DNA of 64,000 nt from assembly GCA_038030265.1 (NCBI GenBank), contig CM075942.1, positions 40,328,751 through 40,392,750 on the forward strand, in the 5' to 3' direction. Below are positions 1 through 9,534 of the stretch, one piece after another; position 1 is the first letter of the stretch, and the number at the start of each line of letters is the position of its first letter. This stretch comes from Corythucha ciliata. Lineage: Eukaryota > Arthropoda > Insecta > Hemiptera > Tingidae. The position numbers were made by a program, and so were the translations under genes. Below the pieces are notes generated by a model. The model made no database searches, was not told where the DNA came from, and was given only the letters and a program-made list of their open reading frames with translations.

Positions 1-384
1 TTGTTTCCTATATTGTCTGGCCATCTTGGTTCCGTCTTTTATCAATCGCCCGTAGAGATTGTGTTGACAAGAATTGTTTTCACTCATTTTTAGTGTTTCT
101 AAATTCCCGCAGATTTTCAGGATTTATAAAGAACAAATCATTGGGCTTTGCAAAAACCGATTTTGAAATATCCCTTTATACCACGAGTTTCCGACTCCGA
201 TTGTGAAAAACGTATGGATGTTTATTAGGAACCTCAATAAATAAAATTTTCTTATTCAAGAAGATAAATAGAAATTTATCTGAAGATTTTCCGTATCTGA
301 AATTTCCCGATTCTAAAACTCAACTTTCATCCTCCTAAATTCAGATGGTTATTCTGGTTGGAGTACAAATTTCAGAAAACAAGT

Positions 385-477
385 AGGCTCCTTTCACCCT
401 TGGAAAAAAAAAAAAAAAAAAAAAAAAACACCAACGCTCCCGTCAGCGTCTTTTTTCTCCTAGAGTGAAAGGGCCCT
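385..477. repeat. Small hairpin element with internal poly(A)
   Basis: Imperfect inverted ends (GGCTCCTTTCACCCT near 387 and AGTGAAAGGGCCCTT near 464) enclose a run of about 28 A and a short GC hairpin (ACGCT...AGCGT). It looks like a tiny non-autonomous element. No clear target duplication was found, so the class is open. Confidence 0.35.
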
Positions 478-561
478 TAAAGTGCCATGAATTCGAAAAG
501 TGTTGGCATTCATGTGTTCCGTATGAATAATAAGGGGTAGGGCAAGTTCAAAGAGTGCTAT

Positions 562-690
562 GATTTAATAGTGTATTGTGTACCTAGGGTGGAAAGTCGG
601 TGTTTTCCGAACCGAAAAAAGATATAGATCCACTTTTTGATTTTCGGAAAACACAAGCTTTTCGCAGAGGTTCATTTAGGTTCATTTTGA
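562..690. repeat. Dispersed repeat with GGTGTTTTCCG hairpin
   Basis: This block, containing the hairpin TTTTCCGAACCG...CGGAAAACACAAG, recurs in direct orientation at about 29497-29603 with small differences. The second copy sits inside a larger hAT-like element. The stretch 1-561 holds otherwise only AT-rich sequence and the small hairpin at 385-477. Confidence 0.5.
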
Positions 691-799
691 GGTTTTTTTT
701 TTTTTTTATTTTCGCTGAGAAACTCCAAAAAAGGCAGAGCATAAAATTTATTTATTTGTTTGGTTGTTTGTTTGCTTGTTATTATTAATTTGGTGTAGC

Positions 800-880
800 T
801 TGTCGATGTTCAGACCACTGAGGATGACCCGCTAAGGGTTGAAACCGGTTTGGTTACAATAAATAATTCGTGGAGGGACT
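800..880 (+). repeat. Retroelement 3'-tail-like sequence
   Basis: The string CTGAGGATGACCCGCTAAGG followed by GAAACCGGTTTGG and AATAAATAA resembles the 3' tails of some arthropod non-LTR/SINE elements (known motif type). A related tail (GCCGAAACCGGTCCAATAAATAAA) occurs at about 23855-23880. Only the tail is seen, so the family is inferred. The stretch 880-1300 shows nothing else. Confidence 0.3.
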
Positions 881-1299
881 ACATCTTTTCATTCGGTTTT
901 GTGAAGAAAACTCCACTACCTCGGCAAAATGCATTGTAATAAAAAAACGACGATGGATGTGTCTCATCATTGAATCTCCCAGTGAGATTTTTATACTTAG
1001 TAAGGGTTATATGAAAACTAAACCTGGGAACTAATTTCTCAAATAAATGCGTAAAAGCACATGAAGAAATCCTACAACGCCGGCTGTGTGGACAGCTGAT
1101 TTTGGTCGATTATAAATAGGATTTTTGTACAGCCGGGCGTAAAGACTCGAAATTCGACCGTTGGTAGAGCCTTGAACGGGCGATATAGGTTCATTCCGCC
1201 TGTCGGGCGTAAAGATAAATATCAGCCTGCTACGTCTTCTTTAAGTAAGGTAACTATTGGATTTTAGTACGTATATAAGACAAGGGGAAGTTGCGCTTT

Positions 1300-1545
1300 A
1301 GTAAGTACATAAGATACAACCGAGTGAACCCATCCGGCATGTTGGGGTACATAAAGTTGATATTTGGTCCGTCCCATTGTCTTGTTCGTGCTACACTTTT
1401 GGGGAAAATAATCTGATTTCATTAAATTTTTCAAAATTATTCAATGAAATCACACGGTTTTCTACACTAGTGCAGCACGAACAAAACAATGGAATGGACC
1501 TATTTAGTGGGTAGGGGGGTGCATGGAAGTGGAAGTACTACGGAG
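1300..1545 (+). repeat. Dispersed host repeat (inverted copy at 35180-35640)
   Basis: The blocks around CAACCGAGTGAACCCATCCG and AGTGGGTAGG...GTGCATGGAAGTGGAAGTA match, in reverse orientation, sequence at 35180-35254 and 35554-35640. Each copy is split at the same point (GATATTTAG) by a different miniature element, here 1366-1500. Confidence 0.65.
1366..1500. mobile_element. 135-bp miniature inverted-repeat element
   Basis: Terminal inverted repeats of about 31 bp start GGTCC and end GGACC (GTTCGTGCTACAC against GTGCAGCACGAAC), with several mismatches. It is flanked by a perfect 5-bp duplication TATTT (1361-1365 and 1501-1505). The other copy of the host repeat lacks it, confirming insertion. 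No coding capacity. Confidence 0.75.
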
Positions 1546-1592
1546 TGTCCCATGAGGCTTTTGAGGCGAGCCCAAAATATTCTCCTGAATTG

Positions 1593-1808
1593 TGAATTGA
1601 AGCAATTTTTTCTCGGAACTCAAAACAAGTAAAAATGGTAAGTATTTAGCTTCAATAAAGTTTAATTCTTTATTTTCAGCCTCCCCACTCCCTCGAATTC
1701 ACTGCATGGTGACTAGGGTGGTGCGGTGAGGGGGGAGTAATCCTTTGAAAAGTCCTAAGACAGGGGTCGTCTAATTTGCAATTAATTAATTGCTGGGACA
1801 CATAAAGA
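1593..1808 (+). repeat. Copy 1 of tandem SINE-like body with intron-like insert
   Basis: A block of about 215 bp nearly identical to 1978-2194. It contains AAAATG followed directly by GTAAGT (1638) and, 42 bp after it begins, a pyrimidine-rich TTTATTTTCAG (ends 1679), which reads like a minimal spliceosomal intron. It ends in CACATAAAGAAAAAAGA. This copy has no tRNA-like head directly in front of it. Confidence 0.6.
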
Positions 1809-1903
1809 AAAAAGAACAATTGTAAAACACGCACTGACCCGATTCGTGCGTTTGGGTTCCGAGAGGGAGTTTCTCTCTGGTGGGGTTCGCTCTTAGCGTA
1901 AGC

Positions 1904-1978
1904 CTCTCAGGCTAGCTCAGTGGCAGAGCGCCTGGCGCGAAACTAGGAGGTCGTGGGTTCGAATCCCACCCTGGGAGC
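1904..1978 (+). other. tRNA-like SINE head
   Basis: Sequence shows a tRNA-like fold: acceptor stem CTCTCAG/CTGGGAG (1904-1910 with 1971-1977, one G-U pair), A-box-like TAGCTCAGTGGCAGAGC, an anticodon-type stem CCTGG/CTAGG around a 7-nt loop, and B box GGGTTCGAATCCC. Four bases rather than two lie between acceptor and D stems, and U33 is missing from the loop. It continues straight into the repeat body. I read it as the polymerase III promoter head of a SINE rather than a working tRNA gene. Confidence 0.6.
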
Positions 1979-2194
1979 AATTTTTTCTCGGAACTCAAAA
2001 CAAGTAAAAATGGTAAGTATTTAGCTTCAATAAAGTTTAGTTCTTTATTTTCAGCCTCCCCACTCCCTCGAATTCACTGCATGGTGACTAGGGTGGTGCG
2101 GTGAGGGGGGAGTTATCCTTTGAAAAGTCCTAAGACAAGGGTCGCCTAATTTGCAATTAATTAATTGCTGGGACACATAAAGAAAAAAGAGCCA
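1904..2194 (+). mobile_element. tRNA-derived SINE
   Basis: The tRNA-like head (1904-1978) joins the body (1979-2194), which is repeated at 1593-1808. The body ends in the A-rich tail ACATAAAGAAAAAAGA. An almost identical tail (ATAAAGAAAAAAGAATG) terminates both arms of the palindromic insertion at 5758-6103, suggesting related retroelement machinery. Target duplications were not resolved because two copies lie in tandem. Confidence 0.55.
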
Positions 2195-2942
2195 TTATTA
2201 TTGTTCGCCACGGATGAGACGCAAGTGCTGCATGTAAATATGATATCGTGAACAATTTGGTACTTGGTACTTAATTTCTTTGTTCATCTATTTGTTGGGG
2301 ATCTTGTGGGAATGCCAATCCTTTCTCTGGAAATCAGTGATACAACTAGAAGTATATGCGATCATGTTTCGTGAGGTAGTCTTTCACGACTTTTACTTGA
2401 AAGCTTTCACGGTACTATCAGGGGCATTTGTAAAGAAATCGAGCCTTCGTTTTGTTTTAGGCTAAATTACTCTAAAACCTTGTCGGTAAATCAAAGTACT
2501 GTGCTATGATGCTATGTGGATGTAAACTCCTTCTTTCTATTTTCTCCGTTTCTCACCTATTACTCATTGTACTTCGAAAGTGATAAATAAACGTACTTTT
2601 CAGAAAACGACAAACTATGTTGTTTGATTTTACCCAATCAAGGAAAATAAGGAACCCGTAATCAAAATGCCACGGTAATTGAAGAGGGGAATGGGAGACC
2701 TGTGGACTGTGCGGTGGGGAGGGGTCATTTTAGTTATCGCCTTAGCGCCCCGAAGCGCTGTTGGCCAACCCCTCCTGTCACTTTACCCTGCCTTTTGGCT
2801 GGCTCTCTGATAGTTATTTAATTCTCTGTGCGTTCAAGGGAGCTATTGGGAATGAAACTATCACTAGCTGCGCTAGTGTTCTTGATAGCGTAAGCGGTAT
2901 TTGTAATCAATTTGAGGGTTAGTGTCACAGGCATTGCTGATA
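2195..2942. other. No supported gene
   Basis: Unremarkable intergenic or intronic sequence. Short open frames here have no recognisable domains or splice context. Confidence 0.5.
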
Positions 2943-2945
2943 GTA

Positions 2946-3241
2946 GGTCTGTTCGCGAAGCTAGGTTGCCCGAGGGTACACTGTAGTTAGTGTAGCGAGT
3001 GTAGGGCGTTCGCGATGAGTTCATAGCTACTCCGGGCTGCCCGAAGTTACTCCAACTTTTAGTTATAAATTGATATTTCTAATCTAACATGCACAGGAGA
3101 GAGAAAATATCACGACTGTTATGAATTTACACTGGCTGCTCTAAAAGCGTTTGCGTAACAAAAAAATCCTCGCTGCCCTCGCCTACACCAGCTTCCCCAA
3201 CTGCCCTACACTACCCTACACTTTTTCTCCGCGAACAGACC
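2946..3241. mobile_element. TA-target miniature element, copy 1
   Basis: Ends GGTCTGTTCGCG and CGCGAACAGACC form a perfect terminal inverted repeat flanked by TA on both sides. A direct copy of the same element lies at 50743-51075. Repeated GTGTAGCGAGTG and CCCTACACT words fill the ends. TA duplication is typical of Tc1/mariner-like elements; that class is inferred. Confidence 0.8.
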
Positions 3242-3507
3242 TAACGTAAGAAGTATTGATAACTCAGTTCGTATTGTTGTTTAATCTTGAAGAGCTCGCA
3301 AATAACTTCACATCTCACTTAATTTGGCTGGGTTTTTAAGATTCTTTGGTGAGTAAATACATCAAACGTGTTCACATTAAAAATTCGGAAAAGAAGGGTC
3401 TTGAAATGTAATCCATTTCCTGAGTCGAAAATAATTCGTGGGCACTGGGTTATAGCTAGCAAAATTATTATAATTTCTTCGTTGTTAGTGCTACGACCCA
3501 ATTTATT

Positions 3508-3773
3508 TTTTTATTTTTTTTTTTATTTTTTTTTTTTTCGGGTACGGACTCGGATCTACCGAGTCCGCTGGCGCCTAAGCTCTTACGCCATACCCTGAGA
3601 ATCCATTAGCTGTGCACTTCACACCCGTACTACGCGGGCGTTTCGGTCGATACGCGGTTTGTTATACGCGCACCGCCGTGAACGCCCACACGAAGCCGAG
3701 TGAGCCGTGTCACAGCTCGCCGCAGCCTTATAGTGTAATGGGCAATAGCTGGATTCGAAGCCAGGCCCGCTGG
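3508..3773 (-). mobile_element. SINE-like retroposon with poly(A) and 10-bp target duplication
   Basis: A GC-richer block is bounded by a perfect 10-bp direct repeat CCAATTTATT (3498-3507 and 3774-3783). Read on the minus strand it starts with a T-arm-like stem-loop (CTGG, loop CTTCGAAT, CCAG; B-box-like GGCTTCGAATCC) and ends in a long A-rich tail with AAAATAAAA interruptions. This is the signature of LINE-mediated retroposition. The open frames inside it are chance frames. Confidence 0.75.
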
Positions 3774-3783
3774 CCAATTTATT

Positions 3784-5189
3784 CATACTTACGGTGGTTG
3801 AGAGCTCACAAAATAGCTATTTTTCAGTTGACCGGGTGTTAAATTATTTCATTATCAGCGGTTCCTTCCATCTCAAGACCTTACTACTTCTGAAGTTGTT
3901 CATTCGGGAGGCGTCTTTTTACTGTTAATTTTGAATACAGATTCATACAGATGGAAGAAAAGGCTACGATGCTAACCATATCAACATGGCATTAGACGGG
4001 ACGAAGAGGACTCAAAGAAGATATTTGCGCTTTGCCTGCAGTCTTCTGCGCTTGAATAATCCTAATAAATGCTCGTAAATGGTTATTTTCGGCATTCTAA
4101 ACTATACCCACATGTATCTGTACGGGGAATAACATTAACAAGGACAGATACTATAGTCGGATCGGCGAATGAATGTGCATGAGTGGTGGGAGGCCATAAG
4201 CCCTCTTTTCCCTCTCTTAACGTGGTTCTCTACTTCTCCTCTTATTTTCAAACAACTGCAACCAATAACAAAAAGTTTTACCGATAAAACTGGAGAGGCT
4301 CCTCTCAGGTGATGGTGTGGTAGCGGCAAGTCATGTGGGTTTAGGGAAGAGAGAGAGGGTAATTTCATGCACATTCTTTCACCAATACCGACACTGATAT
4401 TGAAGGGTATAGTCGAGACGAGGTGCTCGGGTAAACTTTATTAATTAATAAAAAGTATGAAAATAAGCCCGAAAGTATACAATATAGTAAGTAAGCGCCT
4501 CGAACCAAGAATGGAATAGAATAAGGCACGATGTGGGAGATATGTAAACAAACTATCCTCCTCTGTCATAATTATTGGTAATCCAGCCGAAATGAACGAG
4601 TGAGAGGACCCGCATTGCGAATTTGCGACAAACTTCGGTAGTCCAGAAGTGGGGAGAAGAAAGGGCGAAACAAAAAAGAAGGCACTGAGACCGGGACGAC
4701 GGCGGCAACGCTAGCAAAGGATAAAACCGCGAGGAAGAAGGGAACGTTTCAGGGGGGGGGGGATGAGAAAACGAGCGAGCACCGGTCTTTTCTCTGTTGT
4801 GCCATCCAACTGCTGATCGCCGGTCTCCGGGAGTTCGCCGTGGCTCCGTTGACTCTGTTGTTGAGCGGTTGTTCCATCGACGGCACACCCGTAGGTCGGA
4901 CTCCCCCGTCGCGTCCGCTCGCGTGAAGTGCATGTCCATCATATTCGTGAGTAACCAGTGACCCCCTCATTGACAACTCGCACTAATGTAATACCGAGCC
5001 CTATTAGTCGACCTTATCGTAATTAATAAATGTACACACTTTTCCACGAGTTGTGATGGCAAAAAAAGAATAAAAAAGACGTGAAAATAATCCAAAATTT
5101 AACATACCGCTTACACTATCGGTATCACTAGTTTCTCTATGACCGGCAGACTGCGTCTTCCTTAGCTACAATCGCCAGTAGTCGAACGA
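3784..5189. other. No supported gene; GC-richer patch at 4550-4950
   Basis: The patch at about 4550-4950 is GC-rich, with CG dinucleotides and a G run at 4754-4763. It carries a 129-codon minus-strand frame of low-complexity Arg/Ser/Pro-rich composition. It could be an untranslated first exon or promoter region, but I see no TATA box, splice pair or conserved domain. Confidence 0.4.
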
Positions 5190-5577
5190 GGGGCCCTAGT
5201 TAGAGAACCTTTAAAACACAGGTACTGCAACACGGATTTCAGCGCCATATTTGGTCCCTCAGTCGTTAGGGTAAACACAATATCATGAATGAAAAAATTG
5301 TCATCGTAGCAGCAAACAAACGCGGAATGCGGTCGAAATAAATAAAAATATCCTACTTGTCAATGATATCAGGTGACAATTATAATCATATGAGGGACCA
5401 AGTATGGCGCCGATTTTCGTGTTGCAGTACTCGGGTTTTATAGTGCCTTACCCTAGTTAGAGTTGTCGGGGAAAAATCTCGCAAGCGGTATCCAAGGATG
5501 CTACATCAGAAATAATACTATCTCGCCATAGCAACCACCTCACGTGAGTTTTTCCCGACAACTCTAACTACGGCCCC
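5190..5577. mobile_element. Outer miniature element interrupted by a second one
   Basis: Ends GGGGCCCTAGTTAGAG and CTCTAACTACGGCCCC are inverted repeats that continue inward as TTGTCGGGGAAAAA and TTTTTCCCGACAA. The left arm is split by the element at 5202-5450, so the inverted repeat is continuous only when that insert is removed. Confidence 0.7.
5202..5450. mobile_element. hAT-like miniature element, family AGAGAACC, copy 1
   Basis: Element starts AGAGAACCTTTAAAAC and ends GTGCCTTA, with inner inverted arms around GTACTGCAACACG and GGTCCCTC. It is flanked by a perfect 8-bp duplication CCCTAGTT (5194-5201, 5451-5458). Further copies are at 13575-13987 (reverse) and 24241-24546. The 8-bp duplication and (T)AGAG/TAAGG ends fit hAT transposons; no transposase is present. 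Confidence 0.8.
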
Positions 5578-5664
5578 AGACTCTGATGGGTCTCGCATTA
5601 CCCTTGGAATACGATTTTTCCGCTTCCCCTTACTCCCACTTGTGACTTGCCGCGAAATACAATT

Positions 5665-6175
5665 AGGTAAAAATTATCAGTGAAGCCGTAAAGTCGTTTG
5701 GAAGGTTTTAGTGTTATCCCAATTTTCAGACAATTTATTTTAAAGTAACTTTAATTAATAAATTTTAATTAGATCGTGAATGTTGAATGAATTTAGATAA
5801 TTAATTAATTTTTTGAGTAATACATTCTTTTTTCTTTGTTACGCCGACTAGTTTCGGGGCAATGCAACCCATTTTCAAGGCATCCTCAGGCCGAAACAAA
5901 TCTCTTTGTCACGTGTCAAACCATACAGAATTCCCAACAATCTGCTGACCTTGTTGTTGGGAATTTTGTGTGGTTTGACATGTGACAAAGAGATTTGTTT
6001 CGGCCTGCCGATGCCTTGAAAATGGGGTGCATTGCCCCGAAACTAGTCGGCGTAATAAAGAAAAAAGAATGTATTATCAAAAAATTGATTAATTACCTAA
6101 AGAAACTTTAATTATTCGCGAAGCGCAATTACATTCGTGTTCCTGTGATTCTCCGAGGCGATGAAAGTGCACTGA
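5665..6175 (+). repeat. Dispersed repeat (copy at 42163-42310), interrupted
   Basis: GTGAAGCCGTAAAGTCGTTTGG (5682 onward) and, after the insertion at 5758-6103, TTCCTGTGATTCTCCGAGGCGA match 42175-42300 in the same order. That copy is continuous across the junction. Confidence 0.6.
5758..6103. mobile_element. Palindromic retroelement-tail insertion
   Basis: Two arms of about 130 bp face each other around a short centre near 5941-5955. Each arm ends in the retroelement-like tail CCGAAACTAGTCGGCGTAA...AAAGAAAAAAGAATG. An 11-bp duplication AACTTTAATTA flanks it (5747-5757, 6104-6114). It interrupts a repeat whose uninterrupted copy is at 42163-42310. It looks like two identical tails inserted head-to-head. 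Confidence 0.65.
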
Positions 6176-8527
6176 GCCTTGAGCGAGTCTTCCCGGGTTT
6201 TCAAAGTCATTTGTCCGCGTCTCTGCCGTTTCTGAGGCCTGCTCTTCGGGGCGTCGTGGAAGCTTGTTTTGAGTGGAATACATTTGTCGATTTGCTGCTG
6301 AGTTCCTCCTCACTTTGCCAATACGCTTATTCACTATGCGAGTAAGTCTCGTCAAGAAGAACAATGTTTCGGTTCTGGCTCCAGTGATGATAGATAATTT
6401 TTATTCACAGATAAAACAGTCTGCTCAATTTATAAAGAACGCCAGTAAATTGTAATATACTATTTTGTTCTGCTCAATCATTATTTTAGTCTAGGCTTTA
6501 ATGTATTTTCTGTGCAGGTATGAGGGAAAATTTCTACAAAAACCTCAAACTAAAGGGAGAACTTAGGTTAGGATTACAAAGTTTGAATTTACATGAAATA
6601 GATCTTTGAATTTGCCAGAAATAAAACTTTTGAACGGAATTGAACTGAAGAATTTTTATAGAATTATTTATACTTATTTCCAGAGTCAGAATTAGTCAGA
6701 ACCAAATTACTTTTGAAGGGGCGGATATGGCTAACTTAGAACATTATGCGTTTATGTCTTGTATTCAAGGACAGGTCATCCAATGCAACTAATAAGAGGA
6801 TTCTCAGAATTAGCAAATTTGAGCAGCATTTTTGAGGCCATTTGGATGATGTATTGTAGTAACCTCTGGCTCCAGTGTATTCTCTTATCTCTCATCGCTA
6901 AATCACCCTGTATATCCGGGCGTTTTCTCTTCGATTCGCATTAATTATGCCTTATTTGAGCGTTCGGTGAATTCTTCCCGTTTCGTGTTTTCACGTTTCT
7001 TCGTTAGTGCGAAAAACATTAGTGTTGTCGTCGCTTTGTGCGGCTTCTTTAGTAATCCTTGTCGTCTTGGTCGTGGTGGATGATCTGCACTGCCTTGCCT
7101 GCCCCACAAAAGCACTCCGTTTTTTTTACTTTCATTAGTTTGAATAAAGAACAAAACAAAAAACTGCAAAATTCTTACATTTTTATTTTCAATCTGATAA
7201 TAACCTTGAAATTTATCACTCGCCATTTTAAGGCTCTACGCCAACGAGTACTGACAGTCCGCAATGTTTGGTCCCCCCTCCACATCGGGATCAAATAGAT
7301 TTGATATCTCTCATTCGCTGTTCCGGTCATGTAAATTACGCTCACCAGCCAATCACAAGCCCTTCCCTCTCAGTTATGATAAATAAATATTATCAAGGTA
7401 TAGGGTTAAAATAGAAGGAAGGTCGGTGTATTGCTGGCACGCTGGCTCAGAGAAAAGTTTGGGGAAAGGCGGGAAAATTCTCTTTAATCCCGTTTATAGA
7501 TAGGAGAAAAATTTTTTTGAATCCTCCCCCTTCGCTATACCACAGCCTGGAACGGGTGCTAGTGCGTGGCAGTCAAGATGTTACAATAAATATTACTGAA
7601 AGCGTTGCTAGGGTGCAACAGGCGGCCAATCAATAGACATGTGCTTTAGGTTTGAAGCACCGCCCCTTCAGAGGAGTTTGCCGGAAAAACCGCCCTCAAG
7701 CGGTATTTTTCATTCGCTGCCCGTTTTTCCTCATTTTCCAATAGTCTATCACAAGTGAAACTAGTAGTATCCGCCTCTATTGGAGAGCCGGGGGATCAGG
7801 GTAGACAAGAAACAGGAGCGACCAGCCTTCCTGCGCTGGGCCGTCTCGTATTTCACGGGCATAAAGATAAATCTGTTTTTAGAATAAATACAATATAATT
7901 AATTGAATTAACTGGTCTCTAAGAGAAACTCAACACAATAATAAGAGACCTTAGAAAAATTGTATTACACGCTGCCTCACTTTACCTTGATGAGGGCAAT
8001 CATGTCTAGACGTTACTGTCATTCGGAAAAAAGAGAATCCTCAAATACTCGGAAAATTACAAACCCTCAGCTTCAAAACATATTTACCAGTGTTACACAC
8101 GAGTGGGGTATGGGCACCCAAAAACCATCGCTACATTTATACCCAACTGTGCCATTGCTGAGGGATGGAGAGGGTTGCGTTAAAGAGTTAAGGCAGGTAG
8201 TGCTCGATAAAATTAGTTTGTAATCTCATCTCAACATCCCCTACCCCTCAACAAATACTCTTCGAGAAAGAGCGCGGCGCCCGTCGTATGTCCTTTTTTT
8301 CCATTTTACTAATGATCTCTTTTGTGAAGAAACGAGCCACGGGCCGAATAACAAACCCATTCAATTGTAGAGAGAAACATTCATACAGGATACATCTTAT
8401 AAAAATATGTTTTTTCCCTCACCACACAAATCTTCGTGGAAATTTTCCGTTTTTCTCAGATTTCGTCACTCCCAAACCTCCCTCAACCACCTAACAATTA
8501 AAAAAACGTAGGAAAACAAAACCTTAC
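6176..8527. other. No supported gene
   Basis: If the Met assignment is right, this is intron sequence downstream of the PAS exon. Several short open frames exist (for example near 7960-8223), but none shows a domain, a consistent splice pair or a counterpart in the window. Confidence 0.4.
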
Positions 8528-8617
8528 CTGCGAGTGGCCGAGAAGCCCTTCTACGTTGTGAGTGATAAATACAATTTTTCCTGTAGCGGTAACAACAAGA
8601 AGAATTCCTTCGAGCCC
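8528..8617 (-). CDS. Met: Methoprene-tolerant (Met), exon for start of PAS-A domain
   Basis: Minus-strand exon of exactly 30 codons (phase 0 in, phase 0 out). It has a good acceptor (TTTTTATTTCAG) and donor (CAG|GTAAGG). The peptide contains LEGILLVVTATGKIVFITHN and ends VEGLLGHSQ. From family knowledge, this is the opening beta-strands and helix of PAS-A in Met (usual pattern GFLLVVT.GKIVFVSHTVE.LLGH.Q). PAS-A serves partner choice and signalling in this juvenile-hormone receptor, a nuclear bHLH-PAS transcription factor. The bHLH exons of the same type lie upstream on the same strand at 37524-37863, so I infer one gene with an intron of about 28.9 kb. The following PAS exon (expected to start TDLMGQS-like) was not found between 1 and 8527 and probably lies outside. 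Another bHLH-PAS gene is less likely. Confidence 0.75.
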
Positions 8618-8757
8618 CTGAAATAAAAATGATTAACAAAAAATTAGTTAACTGACTCCATAATTACCCCGTGGGCCCGAGATAATAGGGCCCAAATATT
8701 GGAAAATCATACAATTGGCAAGGTACATAATTCTTAAACCCCCCCGAACAACTCTAA

Positions 8758-8995
8758 CGTGTCAGTTACTAAGAGTATAAGTAAAAAAATTGAAGTTTTC
8801 AAGAGAGCGTTCCAAACTATCAAATTTAAATAAAACCCAAACAATACTGTTTGGTACAAGTCCCCTTAGGAATAGGAATTCGGTTTTTTTCGTGACCTAT
8901 ACTCTTGAGAACAGAAGAGTAGAGGCAGGCCGTCAAGCTGAGTGCAAGAACGGAAAATGGCTAATTTTTGACTTATACTCTTAGTAACTGACACG
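8758..8995. mobile_element. 238-bp miniature element with perfect 25-bp inverted ends
   Basis: CGTGTCAGTTACTAAGAG... at the left end is repeated perfectly inverted at the right (8971-8995), 25 bp in all. The interior includes a chance open frame only. No unambiguous target duplication; no second copy found. Confidence 0.75.
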
Positions 8996-9534
8996 ATAGA
9001 ACTGACACAGGGTTTTGAGATATCGAAGGTGCTGGTGTGCAGAAGCTTTCAAAAACCTCGATTGTTTGTAAAAATTGGAAAAGGCTTCCAAAACCAACTC
9101 ATTAACTCATCTTTTTTTGACGATAGGGTCGAAGGGTTGTTTTGGTATAGAGTATAGACCAAAATAAACCATAGAGTTGAATTAAATGACATTTCAATGG
9201 CTATAGCCGGATTTATGTTTTTACATTAACTATACAAATTATGTGGAACTTGTGGTTGCGCATCGTTCAGCAATTCAATTATTCGGAAAACTTTGCATGT
9301 ATTTGTGTCAAAATGTGGCCCTGATGAACGGTTTATGTTCATTTTTCGATCAAAAATATCCAACGGCTTAAAATGGGCTTGAGGATCCCATACAATTTTC
9401 ACAGCCAAAATGAGTAAACCACCGTGGCTACCCCATGGAGCAGACAAGTATTCCTTTAAAAAACTGAAAAGCCGCATGCTTTTGAATGCCACTTTTTACC
9501 CATTTGATTCGGTTTATTGTGCAATATCGTGGTT

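Noticed and set aside
1540..1575. Minus-strand LMGHSV resembling the next PAS-A exon of Met (LMGQS)
   Set aside because: Most of the surrounding sequence belongs to a dispersed repeat, and the peptide following the motif does not resemble PAS.
1904..1978. Functional tRNA gene
   Set aside because: Wrong spacing between acceptor and D stems, no U33 in the anticodon loop, and it runs directly into a repeated body; better read as a SINE head.
4553..4976. Overlapping long minus-strand open frames
   Set aside because: Low-complexity Arg/Ser/Pro-rich translation from GC-rich DNA, two frames open at once, no domain; kept only as a possible untranslated or promoter region.
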